Below are positions 36,516 through 47,828 of a stretch of 64,000 nt of DNA, piece after piece. Within the stretch, counting starts at the first letter, position 1; each line of letters starts with the position of its first letter. A model generated the notes under the pieces. It saw only the letters and a program-made list of their open reading frames with translations, had not been told where the DNA came from and did no database searches. Made by a program: the position numbers and the translations under genes. Source of the DNA: Mortierella sp. BCC40632 (taxonomy: Eukaryota; Mortierellomycota; Mortierellomycetes; Mortierellales; Mortierellaceae); assembly GCA_011634665.1 (NCBI GenBank), contig WAEK01000003.1, forward strand, positions 874,001-938,000, in the 5' to 3' direction.

Positions 36516-37205
36516 GATTGGAGGGAATGAGAAAGAAGAGAGGAAGAGAGAGAGAGAGAGAGGAAAGGACTACAAGAGTAATAGAGATGGGTATAAGAGG
36601 ATGGAATGAGAGAGTGGATGGGGAAAAGTGAGTTTAAATGTTTGAACGAGGAAATCGAATCGAGACAGTCAGGCAGACAAACAGACAGAGAGAGAGATGA
36701 TGAGATGGTCAGACCGATGCCGATGTGGGAGAAACAGACCAAAACGAAGGGAGCGTCGAACGCGTCCCCTCAAACCCGAGCGGAATTCTGACCAGCCCGG
36801 GAGAGAGAAAGGGTGTGCGATCGGAGGAGAGCGGGGGAAGGGCGTGGGAGAAGAGCTGAGCAAGGGCTAGGATATGGGCAACAAAGAGAAAGAGAAGAGT
36901 GAGAGAGAGGGAGAGTGAGAGAGAGAGAGCAAGGGAGAAGAAGAAGAAGAAGAAGAAAAAGAAAAAGAAAAAGAAAAAGAAAAGAAAAAGAAAAAGAGAG
37001 GAAAAGGGTTGAAGAAGCAAACAGCCAAAAGATGCGGATGGGCAGATGGACAGGCCTGTACCTGGCAAGGATACAACTGTGGAGGAAACCAGAGTCAGAG
37101 CTCCCTGCACATCCCCTGCACATCCCCCTGCGTATCCGTGGAGTCGAGACGAGACCGTCGTGGAGAGGCGAGGTCGTGGAGAAAGGCGCGGCTGACTGCA
37201 GCTTT

Positions 37206-37257
<52 letters not shown>

Positions 37258-39060
37258 GTTTCCTCGTCTGTTCTCTGTCTCTCTCTGTCTAGGTGCTCTG
37301 TCCTCCCATTTTCTCTCTCCCTCCCTGCTCATTTTTTTTTTCCACTCAACCTTTGGCTGCGTCTAAACACATGGTTGAACAAAGAAAACAACAAGTCTCT
37401 CTCTTGTTGCCCCAACCCCATCTTTCTTGCTCTCTTTCATGCCTATGCTCTCTCTTTCTTTCTTTCTCTTTTTCCTTCTCTCTCTGTCTCTCTTCCGCAA
37501 TTGCGCCTTCGTTGCTGCCACTCTACATCAGACAAAAGAACCTTGTCTAACATTCGAACCATATCCGGGCCCTTTTTTTTTTGGTCCGTCTGGCCTGTAT
37601 CATCCAGTCCAATGCAACTACTCCGTTCTCCATCAAGATAGAGCATCGATATGCCAGAATAGTTAGTGACATCTCTTCAGCTTTCGATATACCTGTAATA
37701 CATACTCTCGTCTCAATTCAACTAGTCCGTCCCATCTTGCGAGGACCAAACAAGTCTCCCAAAAGCACCTATAATGGAAAACAAGCTAACTGTTACCGCC
37801 CAATATAGCCAACAGGCCTATCGTCTTCGCACCGGTATTATATAATATTTTCCCCTTAGAAGAGCACTTCAACAGACCTCGCCCAGTCAAGAGAATACTC
37901 CAATCACAAAGGAGACAGATGGGACTGAGAGTAGGACAAAGAGCATATTTTGACCGTACTCCAACAGTAGCACAAGGCAAAGCAATGCAACCACTTGCGA
38001 CCAAAGTCTTCACCACCAAGAAGACCTCAAGAACACACTGGCCAGAGGCCCTGTATCCAGTATGTTCGGTAGAGGGGTACAAATACACCTCTCAAAGATG
38101 CAAAGTCTACTCTACTTCCCGCCGTACTTCTACAAAGATGGGCTTTACCAGATCGAATCGTAAAAAAATACTTCCTCCTACCGAGAGAGGCACTGGTGAA
38201 GTACTTTTTCTGTTTTGCAGTCCAGAATACTGAGTGATCAGCTTTATTCATCCAATGCTACATCGATTGTTTTTCTCTCAGGTCCAAGTCACAGCTACCA
38301 GGTAGAGTCTTCTAGCTCCCTGTCCTGCAGTGGATGCTGCCTTAGTCATCGTATTAGGTGCATGAAGGAGGTACTAGTTGAAGGTATTGTTTATCCTACT
38401 CCATAGAGCGCCTACTTCTCAAAGAAAATCGACCTGCAGATGTTTTAGCGAGAAAAGATGCTCTTTCATCATTCCAAAAAGTTTGACTTATTGAGAAAGA
38501 TAGGTTGATGGTCGGGTAGTCGGCGCGAGTCGTTTCCTTGGAATCAGGATGACAGCGATCATGACCTAAAAAAGAAAAGAGAAGCATAGAAAGGAAAGGA
38601 AAGGAAAAGAAAAGAAAAGAGAAAATACGACTACCAAAGAAGAGCGTTGATCGCGTGCTATTGAGTCTGGACAATCATGGATCGGAATCAGGTTCCGGAG
38701 TTCCTTGCCGAGTTTTGGGCAACATCATTTCTTGTCGCAAGAGGCTGTGCCAAGGTTCTTCCAAGAATCGAATCAAAAGGGATCTTTGTCGTAGCTTGTG
38801 TTGTTTCGGGCAGAGATAACCGAGCATTCCCCACAAACAACGCACACCACCACACACAATCCTTTTTTTTTTCCATGGTTGTCCGTTTCACAGCGCGTGA
38901 ATGGACACACAAATCACGCCCAAACATTGATAATCTCTCTTCTCGCTTTTTCTCTCGCGCTCTCTCTCTCTTTCTCTCTCTTTCTCTCTCTCTCTCTCCA
39001 AACACGCCTTAGAGTATGTGTTCTGTTCTCTTGTGAGATTTTCTCTGTCATCTCTGCATC
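36516..39060. other. Intergenic region with microsatellites
   Basis: It has the bHLH promoter side, AAAAAG-type repeats (36945-37000), a CT array (37214-37254) and more CT sequence near 38950-38998 before the Myb/SANT gene. From 37600 to 38410 composition is more complex and frames such as 37919-38233 are open, but no domain or splice model stands up. Confidence 0.5.
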
Positions 39061-40447
39061 ATGGATCGATCTATTCGGAGCACCCCTCCCTCATCCATGT
39101 CTCCACCCACTCCTGACATGACCACTCAAAACACACCATCATCTTCATCTTCCAAGAAACAGTTCTCAATGAAACAGCCTGGACGACCATCACGAGAGCG
39201 ATTCTCAAAACAAGACATCGAGTTCATTCTCACATGGATGGAACACCGCCCCAACTTTGAATCTGTTATTGTTGGCTCGAGTGGACGAACTGCACCAGGT
39301 GAGCCTCGCAAGTTTAAGTCTCATGGATATTCCGCCTTGGCTCAAGCTGTGTCCAAAAACAGCAATGGTAGACTAAACATCAACGGAAAGGCCATGCGGG
39401 AACGGTTCCAACGCCATTTGAAGCTCTATGCCGAAGTCAAGAAAGAGGCCAATTCTGTGAGGTTTGGCATCACAGAAGAGGATATCAAGAAGGGCTTGGT
39501 CACAACAGCACAAAAGCTGGAGAGTATGTGTGCTTGCTATGCCAGAATGGACGCGCTTTTCAGTAACCGACTCCGATCAAAGATTGCTCCGATAGGCCAA
39601 GGTGTTCCTGCAGCCCCACAAGAGCTGGATGGAAGACCCGCAGCGGCCATTTGTGAGCGGAATGAGCACCGAAAGACTGGGACAGCGTCTCGATACCAAC
39701 TCATTGGTGAGGAGGATGCGGAGGATGAAGAAGACGAAGATGAAGAGGACGAAGACGAGGATGGTGAGGAGGATATTTGTCATACTGAAAACGGCACAAG
39801 TCATTCCTATCTAATCGACGCGAGAGAATCCCGAGTTGACGGCTCCATTTCAACATCTACAGCCGATCTGCGTCGAGCGAAGCATTCACTAGCCGACACA
39901 GAGTCCGAGTTTTCTAGTAAGCGATCTCGAACAAACGTCCGACGCAAGAAATACCCAACACTCGACCGCACCCCCTTTTCTGAATTGCCCAGGCGATCTT
40001 CCCTCGGTCCTTATGAACAATCTTATACCACAAGGGTGTCAGGTACCGATTTTTTTTTATAAAAAAAAAAAAAAAAAAATGTCTAGATGTCTATTGGCTA
40101 CCTATAAAGGGCCAGCTATCTGAATTTCTTTATTTACAGCTCTTGAGACCATAGAGGCAAAAATGCTGGAGCTCGAAGCAGAGAAGCTGGCACTCGAGAA
40201 ATCAAAGGAATCCAAGAGACAAGAGCTGGAAGCCAAAAAGCTGAAACTGGAGATGGAAAAACTAGAGCACGACAAGGAGAAGGCATCCAAACGGCAGGCA
40301 CTGGAGGAAAGAAAGTTAAAGCTGGAGGAGAAAAAGTTGGAGAACGAATCCCAACGAGAAAAACTTCAACTGGCAATGACAGGGTTAGCTCAGGGCATGT
40401 CGATCGAACAAATACAAAAACTAATCAACACGTTATTGACAAAGTAG
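39061..40447 (+). CDS. Myb/SANT-like domain protein with C-terminal coiled coil
   Basis: Two exons (39061-40042, 40140-40447) encode 429 aa; the junction is in phase 1, with donor AG|GTACCG. Residues about 35-165 form a trihelix-type unit: FSKQDIEFILTWMEH, an ALAQAV helix, then MRERFQRHLKLYAEVKKE and KLESMCACYARMDALF. That order resembles Myb/SANT-like DNA-binding domains found in Harbinger-type transposons and derived host genes. An acidic run (about 220-240, DEEDEDEEDEDEDGEED) and a basic patch with KRSR and RRKK (possible nuclear signal) follow. The second exon is a long Glu/Lys/Leu coiled coil of near-repeats (KLALEKSKESKRQELEAKKL). A nuclear DNA-binding role is inferred. I do not know an orthologue. 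Confidence 0.8.
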
Positions 40448-42083
40448 GACAAAGAATGAAGAAAGAAAGAAGAAAAGAAAAAGAAAAAGAAAAAGAAAAC
40501 ACTCATATTGGTAGAACTCTTGAGGCGTAGTTTGTCTCGAAAGTGATTTTTTTCTTGAGAGTCTTCCTGAAATGGATCGCGAGGATACCATATCTTGACA
40601 CAGCAGCTCCATGGATATCGCTTTTCTCCCAATCCCTTCTTATTCTTTTTCACTCCTCATGAGAAGCTTCATTTCCCGCGCATCACCGAGGCAAACAGGC
40701 ATGTTTTGAGTACAGCATGCATATCCCATTGAATGAATATTCTATATTCACCGGCGATTGAATTTACTGCTTCGTTTCTATGCAACTCTTGTCTTTCTAT
40801 GCAGTTCTCGATCCTAGCACGAGACTTTTGCGGCGCGTCTGTTACAAGGAGCACTGTATGAGAGGGGAGAGGGAGGGGATGCAGGTCTTTGGTAGATTCT
40901 ACACTGGTTCAACAAGAAGGTTTCCATTCTGTGTTCACTGAAACTCTGCAATAACCTGGATGACTGGCAAGCCTCTTAATGATTCGTCCGTCTATATCGC
41001 AGATCAACAGTCTAGGAACACCTTATGCTGTTGTTGTTGTTGTTGCTGTTGTTTATGTTTATATGTTTATATGTTGTTACTCATTGTCGGAAAGGACAAG
41101 ATGTTCGCTCACATCCTACCACTTACCAAAGCTATATCACACCTTTCACGATGGATACCTGCTCCAATGTTGCTCCAAGTTCCAAAACCGTTGAGCCTCT
41201 TCTTCTTTTTTCTTTCCTTTTCCTGACGGTTCACCTTCACTCCTGTCCTGCTATGTTCTCTACTGATCCAGAAACTACTCATTTTCGGTTGCCTGACTAT
41301 CAATTTGCTCAAGATATCTGTCTGCAGGTGTACAAAAGGACCATGGATTAGCTCCGGTCTTGATTATCAACTCCGTCGACAATTCCTATGGATACCTATG
41401 GCGAAACATACCAGCAACCACGTCGAATGAACCTTTTCGGCGCTTGAAACGACATCAACAAGACTTGACCCCGCAACAACTCAAAAAAAAAAAAAAAAAA
41501 AAACGTCAGTCTCCCCAGTGATAGTAGATTTGACTACATGGACAGGGTCGCTCATGAATAGGAGTAAGCTTGGAGTCAAATACTACCCTGGCAGGCGTAG
41601 ACCAAAGCCCTCCCGATCAATGCATCATCATCACGGAAATATATTTTCTATGGAACCTTGCTGGATTTCGAGCTCAGTTCATTTCAGTGGCAATAAAAGG
41701 GATAGATGCAGCTCTGGTCCGTCTTGCCAACAAGGTAGAGTTGTTTACTTTTAGGCCATCCCAATGTGCACGGATGCTTTACTCTCTGCTTCTCAACAAC
41801 AAGCATAACCAGCGATATTTTGTGTGTGTGTGTGTGTGTGCTTGTGTATGTGGTAGGGCACAGAACGCCTTGGTGATTGCAATACAAGACAGCAGTTCGC
41901 TGAACTCTGTAATCTCGATACTCCAATAGCAGGCGGTCTTATTCTGGCCATGGAGACGTCTGTTTCCTTGCAGTGTTATCCCCCCCCCCTCTCTAGCTCA
42001 TTATCTGGACGCTCGTGAATGACCTATTACACTTTTGTCAACCCCCCCTTCTCAAAGATGAGCCCTAACTTTACCCTTGTATA

Positions 42084-42102
42084 TTAGGGGTGTCACCCCT
42101 AA
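42084..42102. repeat. Perfect inverted repeat, 9-bp arms
   Basis: TTAGGGGTG and CACCCCTAA flank a single T. The near-zero spacer makes a cruciform or a fused pair of terminal inverted repeats possible. It lies in the gene-poor zone. Confidence 0.9.
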
Positions 42103-42268
42103 AAGCCAGACTACAACCAAGGTCGCCTTTTGAGATCGTATAGGGAAATCAACACTTTGGAACATCCAAGTATCTTCACTTTGAACTACAAGGTAGTGAA
42201 TTACATCGATTGACGGGATGTAGACGCTCGCAGATAGATGGTACAGCGCTTCATTCCTGTAAAAAGCA

Positions 42269-42334
42269 CCCAGTACTATATAGCTTGCTGGTATAGTACA
42301 CTGGGATGATTTTCTGGTATACCAGTAGTACTGG
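42269..42334. repeat. Cluster of overlapping palindromes
   Basis: CCCAGTACTATA (42269-42280) pairs with TATAGTACACTGGG (42292-42305) with a two-base bulge. CTGGTATACCAG (42314-42325) is a perfect palindrome and overlaps CCAGTAGTACTGG (42322-42334), also palindromic around one base. All share CCAGT/ACTGG blocks. Confidence 0.88.
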
Positions 42335-43024
42335 GGATTTCTTAATCAGAAATGTGAGACACCTGGAGACAAACGGCTTTGACTTTGGTAAGTATACCGT
42401 TTACTGAGTATCAAAGGTACCACAGCAAACAGACTACCAATGTAGTTCATTGCCAGCAAAGGATCTTGGTAGAACATATTCTGGGTCAGCAAGAACTTCG
42501 ATAGGTAGCAAGTGTGGACTTGGTGTTTCTCAATGATACCTCTCCTCTCCTCCCCTAACTATTGTATCAAAGCCTTACGACTTCTCTGGCCCGCCTATGA
42601 CCAGTCTGACCGGACTTTGAGGAAAGACAAGTCTTCTACCTCTCATCTCTTCGTTTTTTTATATCCCCCTCTCTCTCCATGTTGTTCATCTCTTCCTTGT
42701 CTCTCTATCTGCTTTATCCATCGCTCCTACTAGGGCTGTAGTAGTTGGTGGAAAATTATGACACGCACAGAGTTGCCACCAAAGCTCTCCAACCTAGAGG
42801 GTACCCTCCAGAACGACACATGCAAGCTATTTCTCCCTCCCTCCCTCCCCTGACCTCTTTGATCTGTTGGTGACAGATGGCTTGGGGGAGGGGGGAAAGG
42901 GTCAACATTGGTACTTCCATCTCAATTTCTACTACAGTACATCGGATGGCGAAAAGGCAGATACTATTCTTTAGTCAAGGAGAAGAAAAAAAAAGGTGGC
43001 AGCATGAGTTGACGTCGAAATGGT

Positions 43025-43062
<38 letters not shown>

Positions 43063-43488
43063 GCGTGAATGTGTATGTGAATGTGAATGCTTAAATTTGT
43101 ACTAACTCCAAATGGAGACATGGTTCCGAAGTTTTGCTCTGTCGCGTTGAGAGAGGGTGGGGGGGCTGAGTGCTCAGCCTGCGGATCAAAATGGTAATAT
43201 GCTCATTCTTCCTCGCGTGACAAGAGTACAAAGGAAGAGTCTAGGAGATGTTTTTGTTTTGTTTTATGATGACCACAACAAAAGTTACTCTGTGGAGGAA
43301 GGAGCAACACCTTTGACCTTTTCTTCTTCTTTCTTTTACTTCTTTTCCTATCCTATCACCGTTGGTCCCTTCTTTCAATCCCCTTTTTCTTTAAAGAACC
43401 TTTAATAATTCAAAATTTCCAACAATACCGTTTTAGGTTTTCCCTTCTTATCTCATCCTTTACTCTACTATATATTTTTCATTTTTCT

Positions 43489-43925
43489 TTACTCGTCATC
43501 CGACTCCTCATCATCACTGGCATTCTTGAGCCAGTGGATAAAGGGCTCCATCTGCTTCATCAACACAGTGCGTCCCTGGGACTTGGCTCCCTTCTCGGCC
43601 CAGTAAAGGATAGCACTCTCCGACAAGACATCGTTCTTGTACAACAACTGGGTCACAGCACGGTATTGCTTGATGAATCGAGCATCCTCATAAAAGTTCA
43701 CTTGGATCGTCTGCATCAAGGCAATCTCTGTCTTGGGTGAAGTACAGAAGGCGGTCAACAACTTGCTATGCTGGTGCACAGTCTTCAAAATCTGGTTATC
43801 AATCTGATCCACACGCGTGCCCCAGTCGACAGAGGCCATAATGCCAGTCCAAACCAGAGGGATGAACTCGGGCTCGGGAATGCTGCTCTCCTTTGCCTGT
43901 GCCTTCAAATAGGTCATGCACTAGT

Positions 43926-43965
<40 letters not shown>

Positions 43966-46161
43966 ACGAGAGATTAGATGTTGGGAACAAAATAAAGGAG
44001 CCAGTACATCCAAAGAATCAATTGTAAGTATTCCCACCCTGCAAAACTCACCTCAGTAATCCTGGATTCTTCCAACATGATCCTGACATTCTCAATGATA
44101 CTCTCCTTACGCATGATCAACTGCTTCTTGTTCTGGAAGGTGACCAACTGCTTCATATCCTCGGCCTCGAAGTGACGAGCGAAGCTGTCCTCATCACGCT
44201 TGTTGGGAGGGAAAAAGTCCAAGAGACGTTCGCTCATTCCAGCCTTGCTAAGGTTCAATCCAAACTGATCGACGCTCTGGTCCGCCAAGTAGGTCTTGAA
44301 GACAGTGGTGACAAACAAGAGCGACAAGCCTGATCAGATTTTTTTTTTTTTTTTTTGGTAGAGCGAAGGAAAGGGAAATGAAAAGAAAGAAAAGAAATAT
44401 AGCAATGATGAGAAATCGAGTCATTTCCACCACACCATGTACCAACACTACCAAACCCTAACAGAGACTGAGTACCATTTCCTCAAAAAAAAAAAAAAAA
44501 AAAAAAAATCCAACTAGTACCTTCTTTGACCAAGTGCTCCTTGAACAAGACTGAGAGAACGCTCAGATTAGCCAAACCCGAAGAGCAAAAGACACCGGTG
44601 GCATAGGCCAACTTGTTGCTGTCCTCAGGCGTAAACTTGTTGATGTACTGAAGCAAGTTTCTCAAGGTATCCTCAAAACCGCGCTGCAAGTACTTGTAGC
44701 GGCGCATGAGCTTGTGGAAGACATCGACATGCTTCTTGACACTGATGACGTCCTCTTCGGCAGCAAAGATGCTGAAGGGGCTCGCAGGTGTTCCATCTTC
44801 AAGAAAAGTTCCGCCGGGAGCTAATTCAGGTGAAGTGTGTGTATCAAATAATCCCATGGGAGAGGGAAAAGGAGGTTAAGAAAGACTGATCTGCGCTTGC
44901 GAACAAAAAGGCGGCCTTGTGCGAATATGAGGGTAAAATAAAATAAAATAGGCCATTTACCAAGGAGACGTCCAGCGATCAGAATTTCAAAAAGAGTCTC
45001 AACGTAACGTCTGTATTCAAGAGTGTTGCCAGCGGCATCCAGCTTTGATGAGAGATCGTCAAGGTTGCCAGGGGCAGCAGATGAAATCACACCAATGAAT
45101 TGGTCTCGGAAGACTAGATGGATGTGGGAAAAAAAAGAAGAAAAAATTGGATCAGTACAACCTGGTGTTAGTTCTTTATTTTCTTTTTTATTCGTGGGAC
45201 AAAAACTGGTGTATCTCCAACATGGACAGAGAGAGAGAGAAAAAAGGGGGGACACGGGAAGAGTGGATCCAGTGGAACACAAAAAGAAAAGAAAGAGAGA
45301 AACGCGAGTAAAAAAATGTACCTGTGGGCTCAAACTTAGCGGTGGCCCTTTGAACACCCTAATAAAGCGCAATTTTTTTTTTTTTTTTTTTTTTACACAG
45401 GAGTATTAATATCTCCACAAGGAAACAACAACAACAATAACCACCCTCACGCTACCGATAATCTTCATCAAAAAAAAAAAATGCGTGATACTCCCGAAGC
45501 AATTGAACAAGGAGATGGCTTACCTTGCGTTGTTTGATCTTGACACCTTGAAGGACGGGCTATTATATATCCCACAGCAATAACAATAACAATAACAATA
45601 ACAAAAACCAACGGTGAGGATATGGATCAGTCTCAAAAAAAAAAAAAAAAGGAGCCGAGGGGGAAGAGAAGGAAGAGGGAGTGGCCCATGATCTGGTGAT
45701 AGTGCTGTGTAAAGGGAGCAACTTCAAGTGCCCACAGCAAATAAGTCGAGGTGGCTCTGCATCAAGACACACAAACAGAGAGAGAGAGTGTGTGTGTGAG
45801 AGAGACTAGGTGTTCTCCGATTCTGAATCAAATCGAGAAGGAGAGAGTCCAGATGCGTAAATGGTTGTCCCTGGAAACGGATGACAATTACACCTCTCTC
45901 ATTCTCTCCATGTGTGCGCGTCAGGGTTCGCGTTCAGGGCTCCTCTGTTCAACTGATGCCTTAGAGTCATCGCCTGCAGAGATGGCCATGGGAGCGCATC
46001 TGAACTTGGTTCTCGTGGAGTTTAATCTTGGAGAGCATCTTTTGGATGAAAATAATAATAATAATAATAATATCATCTCCCTCTCCCTTGGACCTGGCCT
46101 ATCAATGAGGGATTGGGATGCTCAAACGTTTCTGTACCTTGGCGTTCGCTGCGCTACTCAT
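43489..46161 (-). CDS. eIF5-mimic protein 5MP/BZW (W2 domain)
   Basis: Seven exons (46161-46138, 45559-45524, 45358-45322, 45113-44961, 44820-44521, 44329-44052, 43920-43489) encode 419 aa, the same length as human BZW1. The first three exons are only 24, 36 and 37 nt and give MSSAANAKPVLQGVKIKQRK then GVQRATAKFEPT, matching the basic BZW N-terminus. Conserved blocks include EYRRYVETLFEILIAG, LAPGGTF, LMRRYKYLQRGFED and HLVKEG. The C-terminal W2/HEAT domain ends in FIHWLKNASDDEESDDE, an acidic and aromatic box that binds eIF2 beta. 5MP competes with eIF5 and tightens start-codon choice. It is divergent from PTH2, 350 bp away. Intron 1 is long (578 nt). Yeasts such as S. cerevisiae lack this protein. 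Confidence 0.92.
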
Positions 46162-46511
46162 AAAGAAGATGGATGGCTGTTGGAGAAGTGGGAATGTGTT
46201 GATGTGAGGGTGTTGAGGAAAAAATGGAGCGAGTGTACTCGAGTAGTGTTGTGTGGTGGTTTGGGCTTGAAGCTTGAGGTGGGATGAAGGACAGATGGAA
46301 TCCTGACTATTCTGGGTCGAGAGTGTGAGAGGGGGGGGGAGGGACCAGACCTGGGTGGGCAGCGGGGAAAGAGTTTTTATTGCAAACAGCTGCGTGGCTT
46401 GTTGGTGTAGGGTCCACTCTCGCTCTATCACCGTGTCTTCGCCCGACACACTGGTCTTTCACTCTCTTTCTTCTTTCTCTCGAGTCAAATACACTTTCTC
46501 TATCCTTTGCC
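46162..46511. promoter_or_regulatory. Bidirectional promoter, 5MP and PTH2
   Basis: 350 bp separate the two start codons. The PTH2 side is CT-rich (46450-46505). A G run lies at 46331-46340. No TATA box is evident. Confidence 0.6.
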
Positions 46512-47757
46512 ATGGACAAGAATTTTAGCCTTGGCCAAGTCGTCACTGCAGGTGCCATCGGCCTTTGGACCGGGTATCTCATTGCTTGTGCCTCGGTAAT
46601 AAAGCTCAAATGAAAGAACAGAAAAAAAAAAAAAAAAGACGGCCATTCTTCACACGACTCGTAATGAGCGACATATTTGAACCACCCCTTTCTTTTTTCT
46701 CATTCTTCCGTTTCGATGAATGAGATGACCCATGTCCCTTTTTCTTTCTCTCTTTTGCTTGCGGTCTAAATGTTTTATTCACGCGTCCGACTGAGTTCAA
46801 TCCTATCCTTTTTTTTTTTTCTTCCGTTGCTGCTGCACCCTTTTTTAGACCCGTAATAAGTCAAAGAAGGACGCTGTGAGCAAGGAGCCAAAGAGCAAGA
46901 CCACGCGTGACAACAAGCCTGAACGGGGCCAACGCCAGACTAAGGGAGACCAGATCGAAGAAGATTCTGAAGGGTACAACCATGACTCGGACGAAGACTC
47001 TGATTTCACGGAGGAAGATACTGAGGACGAAGGGAACGATGAGCTTGCCGAGCTTGATCTGAAGGAAGAATACAAGATGGCAAGTTTCATTTTATCCTTG
47101 TCCATTTTCTTTTCTCACTCGATATGCGATGATGTATGACCTCAGCAGCTGAAAAAAAAGGGGATACGTGCTTTAATAGGTCCTCGTTGTAAGATCAGAC
47201 CTTGGAATGGGAAAGGGCAAGGCCGCGGCTCAGTGCTGTCATGCTACCCTTGCAAACTACAAGGAGTTGAACAAAAAGAGTCCCAAGGTAAAGCTAAGCT
47301 CAATTGACGCCTTTTTGTAATTTGTGTGCTCACACAATAGTCTACCGATTGGACACTTAACGTTGATTTACAGGAATCGCATTGGAAGGGGGCACTGACA
47401 CACACACACGCTACATCTCACACTTGACTTCAAAGATGCTTACACGATGGGAGTATTGTGGTCAGGCTAAGGTCACCCTCAAGGTCGATAACGAGGAGGA
47501 TATGTAAGTTAGCTGGCGTTGAAATTTGTTACCGCCTTTCTTTTTTATCCGATGTTAACACTCCCGTTCCTACACCGACATTCTGGACTTCAAGGCTACT
47601 GCTCCAAGCAAAGGCACGTAGTCTCGGACTTGCAGCCAATAGCATCCGTGATGCCGGAAGAACTCAAATCGCAGCAGGATCAAGAACAGTCCTCGCTGTT
47701 GGTCCTGGTCCAGTCAGTGTTGTGGATAGTGTTACAGGCAAATTGAAATTGTATTGA
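46512..47757 (+). CDS. PTH2: Peptidyl-tRNA hydrolase 2, membrane-anchored
   Basis: Five exons (46512-46595, 46849-47079, 47180-47287, 47436-47503, 47595-47757) encode 217 aa. Exon 1 is an N-terminal hydrophobic helix (about 9-28). Exon 2 is a highly charged acidic linker. The Pth2 core starts at [20 protein letters not shown], continues with [14 protein letters not shown], and ends with the catalytic-site region [20 protein letters not shown] and [16 protein letters not shown]. The enzyme frees tRNA from stalled peptidyl-tRNA. The anchor fits the outer mitochondrial location of human PTRH2. Intron 2 has a GC donor (ATG|GCAAGT). Only that reading restores Lys-Met-Val-Leu-Val-Val. Confidence 0.93.
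47080..47179 (+). other. GC-AG intron in PTH2
   Basis: A 100-nt intron starting GCAAGT and ending TTTAATAG. Apart from the C it matches the donor consensus GCAAGT perfectly, which is typical of true GC-AG introns. Confidence 0.88.
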
Positions 47758-47828
47758 TCCAACTTCGAATCAAGGAATGAGATTAAAACACACACACAAA
47801 AAAAGTTACATTTAATGATACATATTCA

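Larger units (their letters stand above)
40448..43488. other. Gene-poor zone with hairpins and frame-broken coding debris
   Basis: About 3 kb without an intact gene. Coding-like pieces in shifting frames lie at about 41230-41930 (plus). Perfect and near-perfect palindromes lie at 42084-42102 and 42269-42334. A GT array is at 41820-41841, an A run at 41482-41503, a C run near 41983 and a GA array at 43027-43059. The pattern fits decayed mobile DNA, but no transposase motif is visible. Confidence 0.5.

Noticed and set aside
37581..37808. Possible reverse-transcriptase remnant (phrases like SSAFD and CYRPI)
   Set aside because: In reverse transcriptases the YRPI block precedes the AFD motif; here the order is reversed, and no catalytic DD motif is present. 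Chance resemblance.
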